The notes under the pieces are model-generated. The model had not been told where the DNA came from. It was given only the letters and a program-made list of their open reading frames with translations, and ran no database searches. Source: Brevundimonas albigilva (lineage in GTDB: Bacteria > Pseudomonadota > Alphaproteobacteria > Caulobacterales > Caulobacteraceae). From it: DNA of 64,000 bases. Both the position numbers and the translations under genes were made by a program. Shown piece by piece: positions 8,833 through 19,649 of the stretch (its first letter is position 1; the number at the start of each line of letters is the position of its first letter). The stretch covers positions 62,001 to 126,000 of the forward strand of contig NZ_CP097298.1 of NCBI RefSeq assembly GCF_023503965.1, read 5' to 3'.

Positions 8833-9746
8833 CCGATGTGGCCGGCGGCGCGCCGCAGCCGGTCGTTGATCGCCTCGCCCAGGCCGTCGCGGGGAATGGG
8901 GGCCACGGCGATGCCCGCCGGGCGGGTGCGATCGGCGTCCCGCAACAGGCGAAACAGATTGGCCGCCGCCTCGCGCAGGTCGCCGGTCGGGCTCAGGCTC
9001 CAGCGCGGGTCGCCCACGCCCGGCCCGAACCCCAGCAGGATTTCGCCGTCGCGGGCGCCCCCGACCTCGATCCGCACCGGGGCGTCGGGGGCGTAATGCA
9101 AGGTCAGCCGGCCGGGCGAGCGATGCCCCTCCCCGCTGTCGTCCAGCGGCCCGGCCAGGGCCTCCACCTCGGCGCGGGTGACGGCGCCGGGCCGCAGCAG
9201 GGCGACGCGGCCGTCCAGAACCGAGACGACCGTGCTTTCCAGCCCGACCGCGCAGGGTCCGCCGTCCACGGCCGCCGCGGCGGCGAAACCGGTCTCCTCC
9301 ACCGCGTCCTGGAATGTGGTCGGGCTGGGCCGTCCCGAACGGTTGGCCGAGGGGGCCACGACCGGACCGCCGAAGGCCGACAGGACGGCGCGCGCCTTGG
9401 CGTGGCCCGGTACGCGCAGGGCGACGCTGTCCAGGCCCGCCCGCGCCAGGTCGCAGACCCGGCGCGCGTCCCTGACCGGCGTCACCAGGGTCAACGGGCC
9501 GGGCCAGAAGGCGTCGGCCAGCCGACGCGCCCGCGCGTCGAACACGCCGACGGCCTCGGCGGCGGCGGCGTCCGCGACATGGGCGATCAGCGGGTTGAAG
9601 CGCGGCCTTCCCTTGGCCTCGAAGATCGCCGCCACGGCCCGGGGGTCGGAAGCGTCGGCCCCCAGCCCATAGACGGTTTCGGTCGGCAGCAGGATCAGCG
9701 CGCCCCGCTTCAGGGCCTCGGCGGCCTGTTCCGGCGTCTCGCTCAT
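8829..9746 (-). CDS. tsaC: L-threonylcarbamoyladenylate synthase (Sua5/TsaC)
   Basis: 305 residues starting at ATG 9746. It makes threonylcarbamoyl-AMP from threonine, bicarbonate and ATP, the first step of the t6A37 modification of ANN-decoding tRNAs. The YrdC domain shows LLPTETVYGLGADA, FEAKGRPRFNPLIAHV, FWPGPLTLV, RVPGH and [13 protein letters not shown]. The extra C-terminal domain after about residue 205 (HYAPDAPVRIE onward) makes this the longer Sua5 form. Start codon and upstream cytochrome stop overlap by four bases (ATGA), so the two genes form an operon. Confidence 0.92.
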   Translation of the reverse strand: MSETPEQAAEALKRGALILLPTETVYGLGADASDPRAVAAIFEAKGRPRFNPLIAHVADAAAAEAVGVFDARARRLADAFWPGPLTLVTPVRDARRVCDLARAGLDSVALRVPGHAKARAVLSAFGGPVVAPSANRSGRPSPTTFQDAVEETGFAAAAAVDGGPCAVGLESTVVSVLDGRVALLRPGAVTRAEVEALAGPLDDSGEGHRSPGRLTLHYAPDAPVRIEVGGARDGEILLGFGPGVGDPRWSLSPTGDLREAAANLFRLLRDADRTRPAGIAVAPIPRDGLGEAINDRLRRAAGHIG

Positions 9747-10294
9747 GGCCGTCGCGGGATCAGCGGGATCATCCGGTGCAGCACATTGTCGCGATCGACG
9801 AACTGATGCTTCAGGGCGCCAAGGACATGCAGGGCGATCAGCACATAGAGGCCCTTCACCACCAGCCCGTGAACCTCCATGAACCCGCGCGCCGCCTGCC
9901 GACCGCCCGACACCGGCAGCAGCGGCCAGTCGAACAGGCCGAACCAGACGATGTCGCGCCCGGCGGCGGATGAGGCCAGCCAGCCGGTTAGAGGCATGAC
10001 GATCAGCGCGGCGTAGAACAACACATGGGTGACCCGGGCGAACGCCTTCTGCCAACGCGGCACGGCGGACGGCAGGGGGATGGCGGGATTGGCCAGCCGC
10101 CAGCCGATTCGCGCCAGCGTCAGGACCAGGATCGTCAGGCCCACCGACTTGTGCAGATTCATCAGTTCCCGCGAGATCGGCCCCTCGGTCGCCTCGTGCG
10201 CCGTCACCAGCAGGATCTGAGCCAGCACCGCGGCCGCGATCCCCCAGTGCAGGATCAGCGAGACGGTGGAATAGCGGTTCCGGGGTTCGGCCAT
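9743..10294 (-). CDS. cybB: Cytochrome b561-type membrane protein
   Basis: 183 residues with four transmembrane helices. Conserved His residues are seen in SLILHWGIA, MNLHKSVGL, MEVHGLVVK and LHVLGALKHQF, arranged as in the bacterial cytochrome b561 family, which binds two b hemes and can oxidise quinol. The ATG at 10294 is preceded by GGAAGGG. The gene overlaps tsaC by four bases and sits upstream of it in the same operon; no functional link to tRNA modification is evident. Confidence 0.87.
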   Translation of the reverse strand: MAEPRNRYSTVSLILHWGIAAAVLAQILLVTAHEATEGPISRELMNLHKSVGLTILVLTLARIGWRLANPAIPLPSAVPRWQKAFARVTHVLFYAALIVMPLTGWLASSAAGRDIVWFGLFDWPLLPVSGGRQAARGFMEVHGLVVKGLYVLIALHVLGALKHQFVDRDNVLHRMIPLIPRRP

Positions 10295-10411
10295 GACTTC
10301 CCTTCCGTGGCGGCAGGGCGCCAGTGTGCCCCGACTGCACCAGACCCGCCAAGCGCCTTGCGACAACCGGCGACGAGAGGCACCTAGTGCGGGACAGATC
10401 CAGAGGAATCC

Positions 10412-12196
10412 ATGACCTATCGCGCCCCCGTCCGTGACCTGGCCTTCACCCTGCAAGCGGTCGCCGACATGCCGCAACTGGAGGCGACCGGCGCCTATCC
10501 CGACTACGACGCCGAGGTGGCGGGCGCGGTTCTGGAGGCGGCGGGCCAGTTTTCCGAGGAGGTTCTGGCGCCGCTGAACCGCATCGGCGACCAGAAGGGC
10601 GCGACCTACGCCAACGGCGCCGTCACCGCCGCCCCCGGCTTCGCCGACGCCTATCGCCAGTTCGCCGCCGGCGGCTGGACCGGACTGGCCGCGCCGGCCC
10701 ATGCGGGCGGACAGGGCCTGCCCAAGGCGCTGGAACTGGCCGCCTTCGAGACCGTCCACGCCGCCAACATGGCCTTCGGCCTGTGCCCCATGCTGTCCCA
10801 GGCCGCCATCGAGGCGCTGGAGCAGGTCGGGACCGAGGCGCAGAAGGCGAAGTACCTCGGCAAGCTGGTCAGCGGGGAATGGACCGGCGCCATGGTGCTG
10901 ACCGAGCCGGGCGCGGGCTCGGACCTGGGCGCTCTGACCGCCACCGCCACCCCGAACGGCGACGGGACCTATGCGCTGAACGGCCAGAAGATCTTCATCA
11001 CCTGGGGCGACCACGACGCGGTCGACAACATCCTGCATCTGGTGCTGGCGCGCCTGCCCGACGCCCCGGCCGGCCCCAAGGGCATCAGCCTGTTCCTGGC
11101 GCCCAAGTTCGAGGTCGCCGACGACGGCGCGCTGGGCGACCGCAACAGCTTCCGTCCGGTGGGCGTCGAGCACAAGCTGGGCATCCACGCCTCGCCCACC
11201 TGCGTCATGGCCTACGAAGGCGCGCGCGCCGAACTGGTCGGCCAGCCGAACCAGGGCCTGGCGCACATGTTCGTCATGATGAACGCCGCCCGCCTGGCCG
11301 TCGGCGTGGAAGGCGTCGGCATCGCCGAGCGCGCCTATCAGCAGGCCCTGGCCTATGCGCTGGACCGCCGCCAGGGGCGCTCGGTCTGGACCGGGGAAGC
11401 CGGCGCGCCGATCTTCGATCATCCCGACGTGCGCCGGATGCTGGCCGTAATGAAGGCCAAGATCACGGCCGCGCGCGGCATCTGCCTGTCCACCGCCGTC
11501 GCCGCCGACATGGCCCGCGTCGCGGCCGACGCCGAGGACCGCAAGCGCTGGAAGGCGCGCGAGGACCTGCTGACGCCGATCGCCAAGGCCTGGTCCACCG
11601 ACGTCGGCTGCGAGGTCGCCTCCCTGGGCGTTCAGGTCCACGGCGGCATGGGCTTCATCGAGGAGACGGGCGCGGCCCAGCACTATCGCGACGCCCGCAT
11701 CGCGCCGATCTACGAGGGCACCAACGGCATCCAGGCGATGGACTTGGTCGGCCGCAAGCTGTCGATGGACGGCGGCGAGGCGGCGCGCGCCGTCATCGCG
11801 GAGATGAAGGACACCCTGGCCCAGTTGCCGCGCCTGTACGCCGGCAAGCCGGTCGAGCGGTTCGCCGCCGCCATCGAGGCGGTGGAGGACGCCACCCTGT
11901 GGCTGCTGGACCGCAAGGCCGACCCCGACGCCGTCGCCGACGTCCTGGCCGCCGCCGACGCCTATCTGAAGCTGATGGGCGACGTCATCGGCGGCTGGAT
12001 GGTCGCCAAGGGCGCCCTGGCGGCCAAGGCGCGGCTGGACGCCGGCGACGGCGATCCCGCCTGGCTGCAGGGCAAGCTGGACCTGTATGAGATCTACGCG
12101 GCCAATGTTCTGGGGCACGTCTCCAGCCGGCTGGCCGCCGTCGGTCAGGGCGGCGAGGTGCTGCAACGGATGTCGGTGGACGCCCTGGCCGGCTGA
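10412..12196 (+). CDS. Acyl-CoA dehydrogenase of the long (C-terminal domain-extended) type
   Basis: 594 residues. The FAD-binding and substrate motifs are LTEPGAGSDLGAL and KIFITWGDHD; the C-terminal catalytic region reads MGFIEETGAAQHYRDARI followed by IYEGTNGIQAMDL, in which Glu is the expected base. The length and the extra C-terminal domain (residues about 470-590) match the subgroup that includes the methylthiopropanoyl-CoA dehydrogenase DmdC and its relatives. It carries out alpha,beta-dehydrogenation of an acyl-CoA with transfer to electron-transfer flavoprotein. The actual acyl chain cannot be told from the sequence. Confidence 0.91.
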   Translation: MTYRAPVRDLAFTLQAVADMPQLEATGAYPDYDAEVAGAVLEAAGQFSEEVLAPLNRIGDQKGATYANGAVTAAPGFADAYRQFAAGGWTGLAAPAHAGGQGLPKALELAAFETVHAANMAFGLCPMLSQAAIEALEQVGTEAQKAKYLGKLVSGEWTGAMVLTEPGAGSDLGALTATATPNGDGTYALNGQKIFITWGDHDAVDNILHLVLARLPDAPAGPKGISLFLAPKFEVADDGALGDRNSFRPVGVEHKLGIHASPTCVMAYEGARAELVGQPNQGLAHMFVMMNAARLAVGVEGVGIAERAYQQALAYALDRRQGRSVWTGEAGAPIFDHPDVRRMLAVMKAKITAARGICLSTAVAADMARVAADAEDRKRWKAREDLLTPIAKAWSTDVGCEVASLGVQVHGGMGFIEETGAAQHYRDARIAPIYEGTNGIQAMDLVGRKLSMDGGEAARAVIAEMKDTLAQLPRLYAGKPVERFAAAIEAVEDATLWLLDRKADPDAVADVLAAADAYLKLMGDVIGGWMVAKGALAAKARLDAGDGDPAWLQGKLDLYEIYAANVLGHVSSRLAAVGQGGEVLQRMSVDALAG

Positions 12197-13003
12197 TCAG
12201 GGCTCCGGGCGGGGCGGCGCGTCCAGCAGGGCCACGGCCTCGCGGATGTAGGCGGCGTGAGCCACCACGCCCAGCCCCAGCCGTTCCTGGCCCACCACGA
12301 CCTCCTGGACCAGGATGCCTGCGACATACGGGTGATCGGGCGCGTCGACCCCGGCGGCGCGGCGCGCGGTCGGCGTCCAGAACACCGGCCCGCCCGAGTT
12401 TCCCGGAAAGACCGCGAAGTCCAGAAGGAAGGTGGGAAACGCCGCGATCGGCGTCAGCGGCCACGACGCGATCCGCCCGGCCCGCAGGATCGGAAAGCCG
12501 GCGCGATTGGCGGACAGGCCGCGCGGATAGCCCAGCGACAGCAGTTCGTCGCCGGCGCCGACCCGGGCCTCCTCGAACGTGTCCTCATCGGCCAGCCAGG
12601 CAAGCGGTATGGCGGCGCGCGCGAACATGCGCGGCGCCACGACCTCCATCACGGCGATGTCCTGGGTCGGATGGGTGGTCCACAGGGGCGTGTCTTCGGG
12701 GCCCCTGACCTGGAGCGGCTGGGGCGCGAACCGCCAGTCGCCCTCCAGCGCCTGCACGCGCCAGCCGATCCGCACCTCGCTCGCGGGCATCCGGTCCAGC
12801 ACGTGGCCGGCGGTGACCAGCACCGTCCGGGGCGACCCGTCCGTCCGGGGCGCGTCCAGCAGGAAACCGGTGCCGACCGTCCTGACCCCCTCGCCGGACG
12901 GCTGGTCGATCTGCACGGTGGCGTTGATCAGGGCGACCGACAGGTCCCAACCGGCAAGGGCGGTCGGGTCAGGGCTCGGATCGTGGAACAGCGGCTCGAA
13001 CAT
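12197..13003 (-). CDS. Trypsin-like serine peptidase without a visible signal peptide
   Basis: 268 residues with the start at ATG 13003 (MFEPLFHDPSPDP). The chymotrypsin-fold triad can be read as His in VLVTAGHVLD, Asp in HPTQDIAVMEV and Ser in VFPGNSGGPVFW. No signal peptide or membrane anchor is visible and there is no PDZ domain, so it is not a DegP-type protease; it resembles stand-alone trypsin-like domains of unknown target. It converges on the acyl-CoA dehydrogenase (zero bases between stops) and diverges from the oligopeptidase gene with a 72-base gap. Confidence 0.8.
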   Translation of the reverse strand: MFEPLFHDPSPDPTALAGWDLSVALINATVQIDQPSGEGVRTVGTGFLLDAPRTDGSPRTVLVTAGHVLDRMPASEVRIGWRVQALEGDWRFAPQPLQVRGPEDTPLWTTHPTQDIAVMEVVAPRMFARAAIPLAWLADEDTFEEARVGAGDELLSLGYPRGLSANRAGFPILRAGRIASWPLTPIAAFPTFLLDFAVFPGNSGGPVFWTPTARRAAGVDAPDHPYVAGILVQEVVVGQERLGLGVVAHAAYIREAVALLDAPPRPEP

Positions 13004-13075
13004 GATGGGCGTTTCTTCATTTGACGCCGAGGGCCGCCCGCGCACAAGGTCCGCGACCAAATCAGGGGGAGCCTC

Positions 13076-15295
13076 ATGAACCGCCGTCAACTGATCGCCT
13101 CGACCGCCGCCGCAGCCGCGGTCGCGGGCCTTCCCCGCGCCGCCCTCAGCCAATCGTCCGGAGCCTCGATGCCTCAGCCGCCCGTCGCCAAGAAAATCCC
13201 CGTCGTCATCGAGCAGCTGGGCCGCACCCGCACCGACGACTACCAGTGGATGAAGGACGACAATTGGCAGGCGGTCCTACGCGACCCCACCCTGATCAAG
13301 GCCGAGGTCAAGGAGCATCTGACCGCCGAGAACGCCTATCGCGAGGCCATGATGGCCTCCACCCTGCCGCTGCAGGAGACGATGTTCGCCGAGATGCGGG
13401 GCCGCATCAAGGAGGACGACTCCTCCGTGCCGTCGGGCGACGGCCCCTGGCTCTATTACGTCGAGTACCGGACCGGCGACCAGCATCCCCGCTACATGCG
13501 CGTCGAACGCCAGGGCGCGTGGATGGCGGATGGCCGACCGGTGACCAAGAATTTCGTGGCGGCGCCCACGCCCCAGCTTCTGCTCGACGCCAACGAGCTG
13601 GCCGAGGGCAAGGCCTATTCGGAAGTCTCGGCCGCGTCTCACAGCCCCGACCACGCCCTGTTCGCCTACGCCGAGGACGCGCAGGGGTCCGAGGTCCACA
13701 AGATCTACGTCAAGGACCTGGCGACGGGCGAGGTGCTGCCCGCCGTGATCGAGAGCGCGACGGGCGACTTCGCCTTCTCGCCCGACAGCCAGTGGATCTT
13801 CTGGACCAACCGCGACGACAACGGCCGCCCGGACAAGATCTTCCGCCGCCCGGCGCGCGGCGGCGAGACCACACTGGTCTATGAGGAAGCCGACGACGGC
13901 ATGTTCATCGGCGTGGGCCGCACGGCCGACGACAAGTTCATCGTCATCGGCATCCAGAACCAGGAAACCAGCGAGGCGCGCTACATCCCTGCGGCGACGC
14001 CGACAGCCGAGCCCGTGATCCTGGAGCCCCGCGTCGTCGCCACCCGCTACGACGTCGACCACTGGGACGACCGCTGGGTGATCCGCACCAACGCCGACGA
14101 CGCCATCGACTTCAAGATCGTCGAGGCGCCGACCGAGGCGCCGGGCAAGGCGAACTGGAAGGATCTGGTGCCCCATACGCCGGGCCGCTTCATCGAGGGG
14201 CTGGACCTGACAAAGGGCCATCTGGCCCGTCAGGAGCGGGCCGACGCCAACACTCGCATCATCATCCGCGACCGCGCCGGCGCCGAGCACGAAATCGCCG
14301 TGGACGAGCCCGCCTTCGCCCTGTCGCTGGCCGGGGCGTCGGAGTTCGACACCACGATCACCCGCTACGCCTACAACTCGCCGTCCACGCCGACCCAGAC
14401 CTTCGACTACGACATGGCCAGCCGCGAGCGGACCCTGCGCAAGACGCAGGAGGTGCCCAGTGGTCATGACCCGGCCGACTATGTGGTCGAGCGGCTGAAC
14501 GCCCCGGCCGCGGACGGCGAACTGGTCCCCGTGACGGTGCTGCGCCGAAAGTCCACGCCGGTCGACGGATCCGCGCCGCTGCTGCTCTATGGCTACGGCT
14601 CCTACGGCATTCCGATGCCGGCCAGCTTTTCGACCAACCGCCTGTCGCTGGTGGACCGGGGCTGGATCTACGCCATCGCCCACATCCGGGGCGGCTCCGA
14701 CAAGGGCTGGGGCTGGTTCCTGGCGGCGCGGCGGATGACCAAGAAGAACACCTTCACCGACTTCATCGCCGCCGCTGAACACCTGATCGGGCGGAAGTAT
14801 GCGACGGCCGGCGCCATCGTCGCCCAGGGCGGGTCGGCCGGCGGCATGCTGATGGGCGCGGTAAACAACATGCGCCCCGACCTGTGGGCCGGCGTGATCG
14901 GCCAGGTGCCCTTCGTCGACGTGATCAACACCATGAGCGACACCTCCCTGCCGCTCACCCCGCCCGAATGGCCCGAATGGGGCAATCCGATCGAGGACGC
15001 CGAGGCCTACGACTACATGATGAGCTACAGCCCCTATGACCAGGTGAAGCCGCAGGCCTATCCGGCGGTGCTGGCCACCGGCGGCCTGTCCGATCCGCGC
15101 GTCACCTACTGGGAGCCCGAGAAGTGGGTCGCCAAGCTGCGTCCGGCGACCACCTCGGGCAAGCCGGTGCTGCTTAAGATCAACATGGAGGCCGGCCATG
15201 GCGGCGCGGCCGGGCGGTTCGACTATCTGAAGGAGGTCGCCCACGACTACGCCTTCGCCGTCTGGGCCGTCGACAAGGGCTGGGAGCAGGCTTGA
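13076..15295 (+). CDS. ptrB: S9A peptidase, oligopeptidase B / prolyl oligopeptidase type, Tat-exported
   Basis: 739 residues. An N-terminal twin-Arg sequence (MNRRQLIAS then an Ala-rich stretch ending ALSQ) indicates Tat export to the periplasm. A beta-propeller (residues about 60-450) precedes the hydrolase domain. The nucleophile is the Ser of QGGSAGGMLMGA, the Asp lies in TGGLSDPRVTYWEP and the His in MEAGHGGAAGRFDYL. PEWPEWGNP and SYSPYDQV are hallmarks of oligopeptidase B, which cleaves short peptides after basic residues. Its TGA overlaps the TTG of the following acetyltransferase. Confidence 0.87.
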   Translation: MNRRQLIASTAAAAAVAGLPRAALSQSSGASMPQPPVAKKIPVVIEQLGRTRTDDYQWMKDDNWQAVLRDPTLIKAEVKEHLTAENAYREAMMASTLPLQETMFAEMRGRIKEDDSSVPSGDGPWLYYVEYRTGDQHPRYMRVERQGAWMADGRPVTKNFVAAPTPQLLLDANELAEGKAYSEVSAASHSPDHALFAYAEDAQGSEVHKIYVKDLATGEVLPAVIESATGDFAFSPDSQWIFWTNRDDNGRPDKIFRRPARGGETTLVYEEADDGMFIGVGRTADDKFIVIGIQNQETSEARYIPAATPTAEPVILEPRVVATRYDVDHWDDRWVIRTNADDAIDFKIVEAPTEAPGKANWKDLVPHTPGRFIEGLDLTKGHLARQERADANTRIIIRDRAGAEHEIAVDEPAFALSLAGASEFDTTITRYAYNSPSTPTQTFDYDMASRERTLRKTQEVPSGHDPADYVVERLNAPAADGELVPVTVLRRKSTPVDGSAPLLLYGYGSYGIPMPASFSTNRLSLVDRGWIYAIAHIRGGSDKGWGWFLAARRMTKKNTFTDFIAAAEHLIGRKYATAGAIVAQGGSAGGMLMGAVNNMRPDLWAGVIGQVPFVDVINTMSDTSLPLTPPEWPEWGNPIEDAEAYDYMMSYSPYDQVKPQAYPAVLATGGLSDPRVTYWEPEKWVAKLRPATTSGKPVLLKINMEAGHGGAAGRFDYLKEVAHDYAFAVWAVDKGWEQA

Positions 15296-15855
15296 GCGAC
15301 CCTGTCGTGCGTGAACTGACGGCGGGCGATCTGCCCGCCGTCACCGCCATCTACGCCGAGAGCGTGGCCAACGGCCGGGGCACGTTCGAACTGGAGCCGC
15401 CCGACGAGGCCGAGATGGCGCGGCGCCTGGCCGCCGTGGCCGCGTTCGGCCTGCCGCCCCTGGTCGCGGAACTGGACGGCGTGGTGGTCGGCTATGCCTA
15501 CGCCGGACCGTTCAGGGCGCGGCAGGCCTATCGCTACATGGTCGAGGATTCGATCTATGTGGCGCCCGAGGCGCGGGGGCGCGGCGTGGCCGGACGGCTG
15601 CTCGATGCGCTGATCGACAGCTGCGAACGGATGGGGCTGAGGCAGATGGTCGCCGTCATCGGCGATTCCGAGAACCTGGGCTCCATCGCCCTGCACCGCT
15701 CGCGCGGCTTCGCCGAAGCGGGACTGTTCCGCGCGGCGGGCTGGAAGCATGACGACTGGCGCGACGTCGTCTTCATGCAGCGCGCGTTGGGCCGGGGCGA
15801 GCGGACCGCGCCGGACGCGCCCGGCCTGCCCCTGATCGACAAATCCGCGTCCTAA
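15292..15855 (+). CDS. GNAT N-acetyltransferase, phosphinothricin acetyltransferase-like
   Basis: 187 residues from a TTG that overlaps the preceding stop by four bases, with GGGAGCAGG upstream. The acetyl-CoA loop is APEARGRGVAGRLLD, and NLGSIALHRSRGF plus the C-terminal GWKHDDWRDVVFMQR match the PAT/YncA subgroup, which acetylates amino-acid-like amines such as phosphinothricin or methionine sulfoximine. The true substrate is unknown. Coupling to the periplasmic peptidase gene is positional only. Confidence 0.87.
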   Translation: MSDPVVRELTAGDLPAVTAIYAESVANGRGTFELEPPDEAEMARRLAAVAAFGLPPLVAELDGVVVGYAYAGPFRARQAYRYMVEDSIYVAPEARGRGVAGRLLDALIDSCERMGLRQMVAVIGDSENLGSIALHRSRGFAEAGLFRAAGWKHDDWRDVVFMQRALGRGERTAPDAPGLPLIDKSAS

Positions 15856-15896
15856 GCGTCATTGCGGCGCCGAGGCGCGCGGCCTATGCTTCGGGC

Positions 15897-16175
15897 GTGA
15901 AAGCGATCCAGATCCTGCTGGCCGTCTGCGGCGCCCTGGCGGTGCTGTCGCTTGGCGCCTTCGGCGCGATCGCGGCGCCGAGCGAGGTCGCACCCTGCCA
16001 TCAGCAGGAACATCGCGAACGAGCGCCGGACAAGGCGCCGATGGCGATGAAGGCGATGATCTGCTGCGTCGCCTGCGTCGCGCCGCTGGACCTCGAACCC
16101 GCCGACGCGCCTTCGCCCGGCCTGACGCCGCGCCGTCAGCCCGTCGCCGCCGCCCTGCCCCCGGCCGTCTTCTGA
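15897..16175 (+). CDS. Small secreted Cys/His/Met-bearing protein, possible copper-related
   Basis: 92 residues from a GTG start. A signal sequence (hydrophobic residues about 5-26) is followed by a short mature part with CHQQEH, MAMKAM and ICCVACVAP, then a Pro/Ala-rich tail. The clustered Cys, His and Met residues are typical of metal-handling periplasmic peptides. It lies 87 bases before the His-rich protein at 16263, on the same strand, so the two may act together. I do not recognise a defined family and the metal is inference. Confidence 0.63.
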   Translation: MKAIQILLAVCGALAVLSLGAFGAIAAPSEVAPCHQQEHRERAPDKAPMAMKAMICCVACVAPLDLEPADAPSPGLTPRRQPVAAALPPAVF

Positions 16176-16262
16176 CGCCGGACCACGGACCGCCCCGCCT
16201 CCCGATCGTCTGAAGCCCGCGTCCGTCGGACGCGCTCCTTTCACGATCATACGGAGGAAGCC

Positions 16263-17615
16263 ATGACGGCTATCCGCACCCTCGCCGGCCTGTCCGCCGG
16301 CGCATCCCTGCTCGCGCTCGCCAATGCAGTCGCGGCGCAGGACCCTTCGCACCACCATCCTACGCCGGTCCCCAGCGACGCTCAGCACGCGGATCATCAG
16401 GACCACGACACGAAGCCATCGGCGACCCACGTCGGTCACGACATGCCGATGACCAGCCCTTACGGTCCCTGGCCCATCACGCGCGACGCCTCGGGCACCA
16501 GCTGGCAGCCCGACCTGGGCGAGCACGGCGGCGTCCATGCCGCCGCCGGCGACTGGACCGTGATGAGCCACGCCGTGCTGAACCTCGTGTACGACACCCA
16601 GTCCGGCCCGCGCGGCGGGGACAAGACCTTCGTTTCCGGGATGCTGATGACCTCGGCGCGACGCGACCTCGACGACCGATCCACGCTGAACCTGCGGGCC
16701 ATGCTCAGCCCCGACCCGCTCATGGGCAAGAACGGCTATCCCCTGCTGCTGGCGGCCGGCGAAACCGCGGACGGCGTCAGCCCGCTGGTGGATCGCCAGC
16801 ATCCGCACGACTTCTTCATGGAGCTGTCGGCCAGCTATTCCCGGCGGCTGTCGGACAAGGACAGCATCTACGCCTACGTCGGCCTGCCCGGCGAGCCGGC
16901 CTTCGGGCCGCCGGCCTTCATGCACCGCATGAGCGCGATGGACAGCCCCGAGGCGCCGATCACCCACCACTGGCTGGATTCCACCCATATCGTCTTCGGC
17001 GTGACCACGCTGGGCTGGGCGCACGACCGGTTCAAGATCGAGACATCGGCCTTCAAGGGGCGGGAGCCGGACGAGGAACGATGGGGCGTCGACAGTCCCC
17101 GGCTGGACAGCTGGTCGGTGCGCGCGTCCTGGAACCCGGCGGCCGACTGGGCCGCGCAGCTGTCCTACGCCGACGTCTCGGCGCCCGAACAACTGGAGCC
17201 CGACGAGGACGAGACGAAATGGTCGGCCAGCGTCCTGCACACGCGTCGGCTGGCCGCCGACGGCTGGTGGTCCTCCACCCTGGCGTGGGGACGCAAGACC
17301 AACGACCACGGCGAGTCCAAGGACGGATGGCTGGTGGAAACGGCGGTTCACCCGAACGACCGCTGGACCGTCTTCGGCCGGGCCGAGCGTATCGAGACCG
17401 ACGAGTTGGTTCCTGGCCTCCACGGGGGCCACGGCCCGCTCTATACGGTGTCGAAGGCGTCGCTGGGGCTGGTTCGCGACTGGCGCGTCGCGCCGCGCGT
17501 CCGCCTGGGCCTGGGCGGGCTGTACGCCGTCAATCAGGTTCCCGGGCCGCTGGAGCCGCTCTACGGCGGCGATCCCGACGGCGCGATGGTGTTTGTGCGG
17601 CTGAAGATCGAATAG
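16263..17615 (+). CDS. Exported His/Met-rich beta-rich protein, probable outer-membrane, possible copper link
   Basis: 450 residues; ATG preceded by GGAGGAAG. A signal peptide (residues 1-25, ending ANAVAAQ) is followed by a His-rich stretch with HHHP, HADHQDHD and HVGHDMPM at about residues 30-63. The rest alternates short amphipathic strands with Trp/Tyr girdles (for example WSASVLHTRR and WWSSTLAWGRK) and ends in MVFVRLKIE, which suggests an outer-membrane beta-barrel. Conserved-looking charged patches include RQHPHDFFMELS. Similar proteins occur beside copper-resistance genes in other proteobacteria as far as I recall; no multicopper oxidase or copper ATPase lies in this window. Confidence 0.74.
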   Translation: MTAIRTLAGLSAGASLLALANAVAAQDPSHHHPTPVPSDAQHADHQDHDTKPSATHVGHDMPMTSPYGPWPITRDASGTSWQPDLGEHGGVHAAAGDWTVMSHAVLNLVYDTQSGPRGGDKTFVSGMLMTSARRDLDDRSTLNLRAMLSPDPLMGKNGYPLLLAAGETADGVSPLVDRQHPHDFFMELSASYSRRLSDKDSIYAYVGLPGEPAFGPPAFMHRMSAMDSPEAPITHHWLDSTHIVFGVTTLGWAHDRFKIETSAFKGREPDEERWGVDSPRLDSWSVRASWNPAADWAAQLSYADVSAPEQLEPDEDETKWSASVLHTRRLAADGWWSSTLAWGRKTNDHGESKDGWLVETAVHPNDRWTVFGRAERIETDELVPGLHGGHGPLYTVSKASLGLVRDWRVAPRVRLGLGGLYAVNQVPGPLEPLYGGDPDGAMVFVRLKIE

Positions 17616-17622
17616 GCCGAAC

Positions 17623-17646
17623 GGGGCCCGTCCGACGGCGGGCCCC
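17623..17646. terminator. GC-rich hairpin between convergent genes, possible terminator
   Basis: GGGGCCCG at 17623-17630 pairs perfectly with CGGGCCCC at 17639-17646 around an eight-base loop. It lies just past the stop of the His-rich protein and at the stop of the convergent small ORF, so it could end transcription from either side. No T-run follows on either strand, so the call is weak. Confidence 0.33.
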
Positions 17647-17774
17647 TATGCCGCCGTCAGCCACGACAGGGTGGCGTATCCCAGCACCCCGAAGGCCGCG
17701 AGGCTGGCCACCGCGCCGATGGCCATCACCACCCGGAAATGGCGGTGCAACTGATAGAGCAATTCGCCGATCAT
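17646..17774 (-). CDS. Putative 42-residue single-span membrane protein
   Basis: A 42-codon frame from ATG 17774: a basic-amphipathic start (MIGELLYQLHRHFR) followed by one hydrophobic helix (about residues 15-38) and a short C-terminus. It fills the space between pyrG and the convergent His-rich gene. The composition is that of a real small membrane protein, but no strong ribosome site is visible, so it may be spurious. A nine-base repeat GTGGGATCG occurs twice just upstream. Confidence 0.4.
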   Translation of the reverse strand: MIGELLYQLHRHFRVVMAIGAVASLAAFGVLGYATLSWLTAA

Positions 17775-17875
17775 CGACGATCCCACAGCCGATGGATCAT
17801 TCCGATCCCACGGCCAAGGATACAGCAAGATGCGGGCCGGGTGGAATCGCGGCTCCGTGAACGCGGTTTTGCGCC

Positions 17876-19624
<1,749 letters not shown>

Positions 19625-19649
19625 CGGGAAGTCGGTCGGGTCGCCGCCG

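Noticed and set aside
16219..16233. GCGTCC-GTC-GGACGC hairpin as a terminator between the two metal-type genes
   Set aside because: Three-base loop and no T-run; more likely part of the leader of the second gene.
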